A DNA stretch of 64,000 bases from Marinibaculum pumilum. GTDB taxonomy: Bacteria; Pseudomonadota; Alphaproteobacteria; Ferrovibrionales; Ferrovibrionaceae. The position numbers were made by a program, and so were the translations under genes. Each line of letters starts with the position of its first letter. The stretch's first letter is position 1. The notes beneath the pieces were generated by a model. It searched no databases and was not told where the DNA came from. It worked only from the letters and a program-made list of their open reading frames with translations. Of the stretch, positions 57,543-64,000 are shown piece by piece. Location of the stretch: positions 62,001 through 126,000 of the forward strand of contig NZ_JBHRTR010000015.1 of NCBI RefSeq assembly GCF_042646425.1, given 5' to 3'.

Positions 57543-59488
57543 ATGAGCGCAGCGCAATCCGGCGACGATGACGATCCGCCGCTGGCCCGCCGCCGTGGCG
57601 CCGGGCGCGACGCCGGCCAGGGTGCCGCTGGCCAGGGTGGGGGAGAGCAGCGCTCACAGCGCTCGCTGTTCCAGGAACGCGACGACGATTTCGAACAGAT
57701 CCGGGACATCATCGCCAAGGCCTCGCGGCCCGGGGCGGTCGCAGCCGATGCGGCATCGGGATCCCGCCTGCCCCCGCAAGGCGGACCGGCTGCCCGGCCG
57801 GGTGGCGGCCCCGAGCAGGGGGGCGCGGCAGGCCTCGCCCGGTCGGGCGCGGAACGCGGATCGCCTGGCGTGCCGGTCGGCCAGCCGCCAGAACCGGGCC
57901 TGGCTCCGTCCGGTCTGAAACGGGGGTCCAGCACGGCGGCGGAGGCGGCCCGCAGCGTACTTCGTGCCAGCGGGGCGCCGGCACCGGTGCCGCCATCGCC
58001 GTCGGCGCAGGATGACACTGCCGCCGGGCCGCCCCCGGCGGGCGCCTTTCCGGACGAGGATGTGGTCCTGCGGCAGAAGGGGCGGGCTGGCCGCCCGCCG
58101 CAGGGACGCGACGGCGGGCGCCNNNNNNNNNNNNNNNNNNNNNNNNNNNNNNNNNNNNNNNNNNNNNNNNNNNNNNNNNNNNNNNNNNNNNNNNNNNNNN
58201 NNNNNNNNNNNNNNNNNNNNNNNNNNNNNNNNNNNNNNNNNNNNNNNNNNNNNNNNNNNNNNNNNNNNNNNNNNNNNNNNNNNNNNNCGGCATGCAGAAC
58301 GGCCTGATTCCGCTGGGCACACCCGGTGGCGGCGGCAACGGCCAGGTGCCGCTGATCGCGGCCGATGACGGGCCGGTAAAGGTGCGACCCGAGGATCGCG
58401 GCGGCATCACCATCCCCGACCAGGACAAGCGGATCTACGACCGGCTCGCCGGCAGCGAGGCGGACCCTTCCGGAGAGGAGCGCATGCTGCCGCCGCCGGA
58501 GAGCCCGCTGTCGGACATGCCGAAGGCGCCGGCCGATGGCGGTGACGGGACGGGAACCGATGTCGTGCAGGCACCGGCCGCGCCGGCGGACGATGGCGGC
58601 GAGACCCTGGCGCAGGCCGTGGGGGCGGCGCCCGCGCCCGACGGTGGTCCGCTGGCGATGCAGACCGAACCGGAGCCGACCGGCCGGGGGACACCCGTCC
58701 AGGAATCGACCGGCTCGGAAACGGTTGGCTCTGAAACGGCAGACGCCGGGAGCGAAGCCACCGGCGGCAGCAGCGCGGATGTCGGCACGGCCGCCGCCGA
58801 TGCCACGCCCGGGTCGCCGGACGGCATCGAGGAGCTGCTGTCGCCCAGCCGGCAGCCGGTGCCGGACCCTGCACCGCAGACCGCACCGGCGGAAGCCGAA
58901 GATGCGGAGACCGGTCCGGCCGATACCGATATCGGCGACAGCGATACGGCAGCACTGCGGGAGGAGGCACCGCCGGCGCCCGGCCAGGAGCCTGTGTTGC
59001 AGGACGACGGGCCGGCGGCGCCGGCCGGCGACGAGGCGGCCGACGACGCAAGGGTGGCGGCGCGCCAGCCGGACATCGACAGTTCAGCCCCGGCACCTGC
59101 GCCGGAGCGCGAGCAGCTTCTGGCGCCTGCCGATGCGGGGACAGAAGGGCAGGACACCGCCGCGAGCGACATTTCCACCACCGGTACCGCCGCGACCGAT
59201 GCGGCCCCCGCGGCCGCGGCAGAGAGGGAGATGCCGCCCGGGTCCATCCTGCTGCAGCTCGCCGCCCTGCGCGACGATCAGGGGGCGCGCAGCGAGTGGC
59301 GGCGGATCCAGGGGCGCCACAGCCAGGTGCTGGGGCCGATGGCGGCACATTTCGAACGGGTCGACATCCCCGGCAAGGGCATGTTCACCCGCATCCAGGC
59401 GGGTCCCTTTGCCAGTGCCGCGGCGGCGGAGAGCGCCTGCGCGAGCCTGAAGGCCGCCGGCCAGGGGTGTTTCGTTGTCCGGCGCTGA
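57543..59488 (+). CDS. SPOR domain protein, interrupted by assembly gap
   Basis: Long low-complexity protein, read in two pieces. Residues 1-193 (57543-58122) are Gly/Ala/Pro/Asp-rich with one more ordered part, RSLFQERDDDFEQIRDIIAK. After a 165-base gap, the second piece continues NGLIPLGTPGGGGNGQVPLI with an acidic Pro/Ala/Asp stretch. It ends in a SPOR domain (about the last 75 residues, SILLQLAALRDDQGARSEWR to AGQGCFVVRR) that binds septal peptidoglycan stripped of stem peptides. The usual single membrane helix of such proteins is not visible and probably lies in the gap. The frames on either side of the gap disagree, so the N length is approximate. Confidence 0.8.
58123..58287. other. 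assembly gap (165 N) within the SPOR protein gene
   Basis: Run of N that hides the middle of the SPOR domain gene. The codon phase before the gap (from 57543) and after it (codon boundary at 58289) is not compatible with the drawn length, so the true length differs. Confidence 0.95.
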
Positions 59489-60524
59489 AGCGGCGGCCAT
59501 CGACTGGCCGCGGCGTGCGCCGGCGATCTTCGGCTGCGCCGGACTGCGCCTGAGCCCGGCGGAGCGGGCCTTCTTCGCCGAGACCCTGCCGGTCGGCTTC
59601 ATCCTGTTCGCCCGCAATGTCGACGAACCGGCACAGGTCGCCGCGCTGGTCGACGCGCTGCGCGACGCGGTGGCCGATCCGGCCGTGCCCGTCTTCATCG
59701 ACCAGGAAGGCGGCCGGGTCGCCCGGCTGAAGCCCCCGCACTGGCGCGCCGCACCGGCGGCGGCGCGGTTCGGCGACCTGTACGCGCAGGATCCTGCGCG
59801 GGCCTGCGCCGCCGCCCGGCTGAACGCGGAGATGATCGCCCGCGAGCTGTCGGCGCTGGGCATCGACGCCGACTGCCTGCCGCTGCTCGACGTCCGGCAG
59901 CCGGAGGCCGACAGGGTGATCGGCGACCGGGCCTTCTGCGGCGACCCGGCAGTGGTCGCGGCGCTGGGACGTGCGGTGGCCGAGGGCCTTGCCGCCGGCG
60001 GCTGCCAGGGGGTGATCAAGCATCTGCCCGGCCATGGCAGGGCGGGGGTGGACAGCCATCACGGCCTGCCCCGGGTGGATGCCCCGGCGGACCTGCTGGA
60101 AGCCGTCGATTTCCCGCCGTTCCGGGCGCTGAACGACTTGCCCTGGGGGATGACCGGCCATCTGGTCTTCACCGCCTACGATGCCGAGCGGCCGGCGACC
60201 CAATCGCCGGTGGTGATCGAGCGCGTGATCCGCGGCACGATCGGCTTCGACGGGGTGCTGATGACCGACGATATCGGCATGGGCGCGCTGTCGGGCTCGA
60301 TGGCGGCACGGAGCACGGCCTCGCTGGCGGCAGGCTGCGACCTGGTGCTGCATTGCTCCGGCAAGCTGCGGGAGATGCAGGAGGTCGCCTCCGCCCTGCC
60401 GCCGATGGCCGCCGCCGCCGCCGTCCGGCTGGCCAGGACGCGCACGATGCGACCGTCACCGCCCGCACCCGCCGATTCGGCAGTGGCCGCGCAGGAATTG
60501 CAACGACTCCTGGCTTCGGCGTAG
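59475..60524 (+). CDS. nagZ: beta-N-acetylhexosaminidase NagZ
   Basis: Glycoside hydrolase family 3 enzyme of 349 residues, acting in the cytoplasm on anhydromuropeptides in wall recycling. Motifs: FILFARNVDEPAQVAALV, FIDQEGGRVARLKPPHW, the general-acid loop KHLPGHGRAGVDSHH (182-196), and the nucleophilic aspartate in LMTDDIGMGALSG. TTG 59475 is the apparent start; it overlaps the SPOR gene by 14 bases, and an AGGGG run lies about 9 bases upstream. The linkage of a SPOR protein, NagZ and ScpAB is usual in alphaproteobacteria. Confidence 0.93.
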   Translation: MSGAEAAAIDWPRRAPAIFGCAGLRLSPAERAFFAETLPVGFILFARNVDEPAQVAALVDALRDAVADPAVPVFIDQEGGRVARLKPPHWRAAPAAARFGDLYAQDPARACAAARLNAEMIARELSALGIDADCLPLLDVRQPEADRVIGDRAFCGDPAVVAALGRAVAEGLAAGGCQGVIKHLPGHGRAGVDSHHGLPRVDAPADLLEAVDFPPFRALNDLPWGMTGHLVFTAYDAERPATQSPVVIERVIRGTIGFDGVLMTDDIGMGALSGSMAARSTASLAAGCDLVLHCSGKLREMQEVASALPPMAAAAAVRLARTRTMRPSPPAPADSAVAAQELQRLLASA

Positions 60525-60529
60525 AAGGG

Positions 60530-60565
60530 GCGCCCCGGGGAATACCTGGGGAAAGCGCCCCGGGG
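60530..60565. repeat. GC-rich direct repeats between nagZ and scpA
   Basis: The 11-base word gcgccccgggg occurs at 60530-60540 and 60555-60565, each internally palindromic (ccccgggg). Together they can form alternative hairpins just after the nagZ stop. No T-run follows. The rest of the 127-base interval shows no gene. Confidence 0.5.
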
Positions 60566-60651
60566 GCTGCCGGACATCCGGTGCGACTGCCGATGCGCCT
60601 GCCGCCGCCCCCTGCCGCCGCTCTGGCCGCAGGCTGGATGCACAGCCGAGC

Positions 60652-61527
60652 ATGCCTGACCAGACCGATCCCGAGACAAAGCCTGCCGATCCGTCCTTCG
60701 CCGAGGACGATCCGCGTGCCGCCAGCCCCGAGGAGGCGGCGCGGGAAGGGATGCTGGTGGTCGACCTGGAGGTCTATGAGGGCCCGCTGGACGTGCTGCT
60801 TGCGCTTGCCCGCGACCAGAAGGTCGACCTGCGCCAGGTCTCCATTCTGGCCCTGGCGGAGCAGTACCTGACCTTCGTGCAGGAGGCGAAGCGCCTGCGA
60901 CTGGACATCGCCGCGGACTATCTGGTGATGGCGGCCTGGCTGGCCTATCTGAAATCCCGCCTGCTGCTGCCGGAGCGCGAAAAGGAGGAAGAGCCGAGCG
61001 GCGCCGAGCTGGCCGCACGCCTGGCCCTGCGCCTGCAGCGGCTGGAGGCGATCCGGGAGGCCGCGGCCCGGCTGATGGCGCGGGAGCGGATCGGCGTCGA
61101 CATGTTCACCCGCGGCATGCCGGAGGGCATCCGCATCGTCCGCCGCTCCGTCTTTGCCTGCGACCTGACCGAGCTGCTGGCCGCCTATGGCGCCCTGCGC
61201 GGCAGCCGGGGCAGCAAGGAGCCGCTGACCCTGCGCGCCGCCCGGCAGCGGATCATGTCGATCGAAGATGCGCTGGACCGCCTGGCCGCCATCGTCGGCC
61301 AGGTGCCGGAATGGACGGTGCTGGTCTCGTTCCTGCCGAAGGACCTGCTGGACGCGTTCGACCCGCGGTCGGCGATCGCGTCGACCTTCGTGGCGACCCT
61401 GGAGATGGCGAAGCAGGGGCGCCTGCAGTTCCAGCAGGCGGAAGCGTTCGGACCCCTTTACGTGCGCGGCGTGCCGCCCGATTTCCGTCGCCCCGGCGAC
61501 GAGACCGAGCCTGGTGAGGAAGAATGA
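60652..61527 (+). CDS. scpA: segregation and condensation protein A
   Basis: Kleisin subunit of 291 residues of the SMC-ScpAB condensin complex. The N-terminal LEVYEGPLDVLLALARDQKV (about 35-54) and DLRQVSILALAEQYLTFVQE are the ScpA signature, which contacts the SMC neck. The C-terminal winged helix (TFVATLEMAKQGRLQFQQAE) contacts the SMC head. ATG 60652 is the chosen start. Its stop overlaps the scpB start by 4 bases. Confidence 0.94.
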   Translation: MPDQTDPETKPADPSFAEDDPRAASPEEAAREGMLVVDLEVYEGPLDVLLALARDQKVDLRQVSILALAEQYLTFVQEAKRLRLDIAADYLVMAAWLAYLKSRLLLPEREKEEEPSGAELAARLALRLQRLEAIREAAARLMARERIGVDMFTRGMPEGIRIVRRSVFACDLTELLAAYGALRGSRGSKEPLTLRAARQRIMSIEDALDRLAAIVGQVPEWTVLVSFLPKDLLDAFDPRSAIASTFVATLEMAKQGRLQFQQAEAFGPLYVRGVPPDFRRPGDETEPGEEE

Positions 61528-62447
61528 GCGACGGCCGGAAAGACGAAGCGGCAGAAGATGATGCGACCGCGGAGGATGCCGCCCGAGACTCCGGAAGCGG
61601 CGCGGCCGGGGGCGGTGCGGTCCCGGAGGACCATGCAGCGCAGGAGGGCGCCGATCGGGCGGACGACGGGGACGCTGCGGCGCCGGCGCAGCCGGCCAAC
61701 GATGCCGGCGACATGCTGGATCGCGCCGGGATCGATGCCGAGGGTCCGCGGCCGCCGGCCACCGACCATGTGCGGATCCTGGAGGCGGTCCTGTTCGCGG
61801 CGGAGGAGCCGCTGGACGAGGCCAGCCTGAAGGAGCGCCTGCCTGCCGGTGCCAATGTGAAGGCCGTGCTGGCGCGCCTCGCCGACGATTATGCGGAGCG
61901 CGGCATCCGGCTGGCCCGGATCGCCGACCGCTGGACCTTCCACACTGCCCCCGACCTGGCGCCGGTGCTGCGGCGCGAGCGCGAGGTGCCGCGCAAGCTG
62001 TCCCGCGCCGCGGTCGAGACCCTGGCCGTCATCGCCTATCACCAGCCCGTCACCCGGGCCGAGATCGAGGAGATACGCGGCGTCTCCCTCAGCAAGGGCA
62101 CCCTGGACGTGCTGCTGCAGTCCGGCTGGGTGCGGCTGCGCGGGCGGCGCAAGGTGCCGGGCCGGCCGGTGACCTATGGCACCAGCGACGAGTTCATGCT
62201 GCATTTCGCGCTGGAGAGCCTGGACGACCTGCCCGGCATCGAGGAACTGCGGGCGGCCGGCCTGCTGGATCTCAGCCGCGACGCGGAGCTGGGCTTCCCC
62301 GCGCCCGGCGAAGCGCCGCCGGGCGAGGAGGTGGGCCTAGACGACAGCGAGGAGGAGGTTCCGGAACCCGACCCCGAACCTGAGCCTGGGCCCCCACCCG
62401 AGACAGGCGCATCGGACGACGACGACGCGGAACCGCGGCAGGGATGA
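61524..62447 (+). CDS. scpB: segregation and condensation protein B
   Basis: Winged-helix dimer of 307 residues that binds the ScpA linker. An acidic low-complexity N-terminus (about 1-80) precedes the conserved core: RILEAVLFAAEEPLDEASLK, LSRAAVETLAVIAYHQPVTR, IEEIRGVSLSKGTLDVLLQ, and GRPVTYGTSDEFMLHFAL. A long Asp/Glu/Pro tail follows, making the protein longer than the typical 180-220 residues. ATG 61524 overlaps scpA, and its stop overlaps the start of the next ABC ATPase gene. Confidence 0.93.
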   Translation: MSDGRKDEAAEDDATAEDAARDSGSGAAGGGAVPEDHAAQEGADRADDGDAAAPAQPANDAGDMLDRAGIDAEGPRPPATDHVRILEAVLFAAEEPLDEASLKERLPAGANVKAVLARLADDYAERGIRLARIADRWTFHTAPDLAPVLRREREVPRKLSRAAVETLAVIAYHQPVTRAEIEEIRGVSLSKGTLDVLLQSGWVRLRGRRKVPGRPVTYGTSDEFMLHFALESLDDLPGIEELRAAGLLDLSRDAELGFPAPGEAPPGEEVGLDDSEEEVPEPDPEPEPGPPPETGASDDDDAEPRQG

Positions 62448-63634
62448 TGCCGGCCACGGCCATGCAGCAGGCGAAACCCGCAGCCCTGGCCCTGCAGGGC
62501 GTATCGCATAGCTATGGCGGCCGTCTGTCGGTGGAGGGGATCGACCTGGCGGTCGGCGCGGGCGAGATCGTCTGCCTGCTGGGCCCCTCCGGTTGCGGCA
62601 AGACGACCATCCTGCGCCTGGCGGCGGGGCTGGAGACGCCCCTGGCGGGCGAGATCCGTATCATGGGCGAACTGGTGGCCCGTGCCGGCCGCGCCACGCC
62701 GCCGGAAGACCGGCATGTCGGTCTGGTGTTCCAGGATATCGCCCTGTTCCCGCATCTGGACCTGGTCGACAATGTCGCCTTCGGTCTGCCGCGGTCGGTT
62801 CGCGACCGGCGGTCGATCGCCGAACGCTGGTTGGAACGGGTCGATCTGGGCCGGCACCTGCGCGACTGGCCGCATATGCTGTCGGGCGGCGAGCAGCAAC
62901 GGGCGGCCCTGGCGCGCGCCCTGGCGCCGGAGCCCAGGCTGCTGCTGATGGACGAGCCCTTCTCCAGCCTGGATCCGCATCTGCGGCACCGGATGCGCAG
63001 CGAGACCCTGGCGCTGCTGCGGCAGGCCGGCGTGCCGGCGCTGATCGTCACCCATGATGCGGAAGAGGCGATGACCCTGGCCGACCGGGTGGTGGTGATG
63101 CGCGCCGGCGCCCTGGTGCAGGACGGCACACCAGACATGCTGTATCGGGCACCTGCCGACATCTTCGCGGCACGGCTGTTCGGCCCGCTGAACGAATGGT
63201 CCGGCATCGTCCGCCGCGGCGTCGTCGCCTCGCCGTTCGGCAGCCTGCCGGCGCCGTCGCTGGCGGATGGCCAGCGGGTGCTGGTTGCGCTTCGGGCGGA
63301 GGGGGTGCGGCCGCATGCCGCTGGTGCCGCGGTCGCCGGGACTGTGGAGGCCGGCGGGGGCGGTGCGGGGCCCGATGGCCTGCCTGCCACCGTGCGGCAG
63401 GTGCGGCCGCTCGGCGCCGACTGCCTGGTGGAGCTCACCGCCCTGGCGGCGGCGCCGGAGGGATCTGGCGAAAGGGAGGGGGCCGTCCCGGGCGGCGCGG
63501 CCGCCGGGGCGGCGAAGCAGGGGCTGCTGATGCGCTGCCGCCGGAATGAGGCCCCTGTGGCGGGACAGTCCCTGCACCTGCGGATGCAGGCCGACCTGGC
63601 CTTCGTCTTCCCGGCCCCAGCCGAATCAGCTTGA
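62444..63634 (+). CDS. ABC transporter ATP-binding protein, FbpC/PotA-like, orphan
   Basis: ABC ATPase of 396 residues: Walker A GPSGCGKTT, the Q-loop in VGLVFQDIALFPHLDLV, signature MLSGGEQQRAALARAL, Walker B LLLMDEPFSSLD and H-loop IVTHDAEEA. The C-terminal extension of about 150 residues resembles a TOBE-type regulatory domain (VLVALRAEGVRP, LGADCLVELTAL). This is the layout of iron(III) or polyamine importers, but no permease or binding-protein gene is adjacent. ATG 62444 overlaps the scpB stop; ATG 62447 is nearly equivalent. It separates scpB from tatA, which usually follow each other. Confidence 0.88.
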   Translation: MMPATAMQQAKPAALALQGVSHSYGGRLSVEGIDLAVGAGEIVCLLGPSGCGKTTILRLAAGLETPLAGEIRIMGELVARAGRATPPEDRHVGLVFQDIALFPHLDLVDNVAFGLPRSVRDRRSIAERWLERVDLGRHLRDWPHMLSGGEQQRAALARALAPEPRLLLMDEPFSSLDPHLRHRMRSETLALLRQAGVPALIVTHDAEEAMTLADRVVVMRAGALVQDGTPDMLYRAPADIFAARLFGPLNEWSGIVRRGVVASPFGSLPAPSLADGQRVLVALRAEGVRPHAAGAAVAGTVEAGGGGAGPDGLPATVRQVRPLGADCLVELTALAAAPEGSGEREGAVPGGAAAGAAKQGLLMRCRRNEAPVAGQSLHLRMQADLAFVFPAPAESA

Positions 63635-63665
63635 CGGCAGACTCATTGCCGTGCCCGATGCGTTC

Positions 63666-63692
63666 TGCAATGATGCATTGCAACGGCGTTGC
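63666..63692. repeat. overlapping dyads upstream of tatA
   Basis: TGCAAT-GATGC-ATTGCA (63666-63682) overlaps GCAAC-GGC-GTTGC (63680-63692) in the 91-base gap before tatA. They could be regulator sites or mutually exclusive hairpins; there is no T-run to make either a terminator. Confidence 0.4.
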
Positions 63693-63725
63693 GGCGCCTT
63701 GGCTCAGTAACGGAGATTAGCCAGC

Positions 63726-63956
63726 ATGGGCATCAGCTTCTGGCAGGTAGCTCTGATCCTGGTTGTGGTGTTGATCGTGTTCGGCGCCGGCAAGCTGCCG
63801 CGCGTGATGGGCGACCTCGCTTCCGGGATCAAGAACTTCAAGAAGGGCATGAACGAGCCGGACTCGGTGGATGCCGCCAATGCGAACAAGCAGGTTCGCA
63901 GCGACGAGAGCCAGTCTTCGGCTGCCCTGGAGAAGGACAAGGCCGCGCACGGCTGA
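63726..63956 (+). CDS. tatA: Sec-independent protein translocase subunit TatA
   Basis: Tat pore-forming protein of 76 residues. An N-terminal membrane helix (FWQVALILVVVLIVFGAGKL, with the hallmark FGxxKLP) is followed by an amphipathic helix (RVMGDLASGIKNFKKGMN) and a polar tail. ATG 63726 follows a CGGAG run about 10 bases upstream. Position 63957 onward shows no further complete gene; tatB would be expected next, beyond the window. Confidence 0.93.
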   Translation: MGISFWQVALILVVVLIVFGAGKLPRVMGDLASGIKNFKKGMNEPDSVDAANANKQVRSDESQSSAALEKDKAAHG

Positions 63957-64000
63957 GCCCGATCGGGCAGCAACCGGTGCGGCCGCGGCCATTCAACCTG

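Noticed and set aside
55557..57557. 666-residue frame opposite argS
   Set aside because: Antisense shadow; argS is unambiguous in the other direction.
1..64000. tRNA, rRNA, CRISPR arrays, insertion sequences, phage genes
   Set aside because: I looked for cloverleaf-like segments, regularly spaced repeats, and transposase or integrase motifs and found none convincing. Short repeats present are listed separately.

Overview
The window is a piece of a scaffolded draft genome of a GC-rich alphaproteobacterium. The conserved blocks purM-purN / DUF2066 / hda / ppk / ppx, argS / SPOR protein / nagZ / scpA / scpB / tatA, and ccoNO(QP)GHIS with an FNR-type regulator are typical of the class, and the many transport and acyl-CoA genes suggest a Rhodospirillales-like heterotroph. 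This placement rests on gene content and order only. Three runs of N (8949-9016, 49557-49694, 58123-58287) are assembly gaps. Two of them interrupt genes, and their lengths do not preserve the reading frame.

Layout. 1-4400: valine catabolism genes (acyl-CoA dehydrogenase, 3-hydroxyisobutyryl-CoA hydrolase, 3-hydroxyisobutyrate dehydrogenase, extra crotonase). 4400-11100: a SnoaL-like protein, a methyl-accepting chemotaxis protein, an NlpC/P60 hydrolase, an LLM flavin monooxygenase, a glutaryl-CoA dehydrogenase-like enzyme, RidA and a DUF6898-like protein. 11200-31850: a large catabolic and uptake region. It holds a solitary Liv-type binding protein, then two divergent arms around an IclR regulator. 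The leftward arm is iclR, Tm-1-like, HAD, class III aminotransferase. The rightward arm is tctCBA, aldehyde dehydrogenase, class III aminotransferase, two SDRs, amidohydrolase, COG0523 GTPase and a Liv ABC importer with a fused permease-ATPase. Almost all of the rightward genes overlap or nearly abut, so it reads as one long transcription unit.

31850-43100: a TetR regulator divergent from an HD-domain hydrolase, then the housekeeping block purN-purM (leftward), DUF2066, hda, an SDR, a DUF2147 protein, sixA-like phosphatase, ppk1 and ppx. 43168-53050: a nitrilase-family amidase, then the complete cbb3 oxidase structural and assembly set with an FNR-box upstream of ccoN and an Fe-S type FNR gene at the end. 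CcoQ and CcoP are fused in one frame. 53050-54160: one strikingly AT-rich gene of unknown function between fnr and xth, the clearest sign of horizontal transfer in the window. 54190-63960: xth, erpA-like, argS, SPOR protein, nagZ, scpA, scpB, an orphan ABC ATPase and tatA.

I see no tRNA, rRNA, CRISPR array, transposase or phage gene. The best candidate for something undescribed is the AT-rich gene at 53053-54159, whose sequence contains residues arranged like a degenerate PD-(D/E)XK nuclease core. Next are the amidohydrolase-metallochaperone pair and the IclR-centred catabolic cluster, whose substrate cannot be read from sequence.
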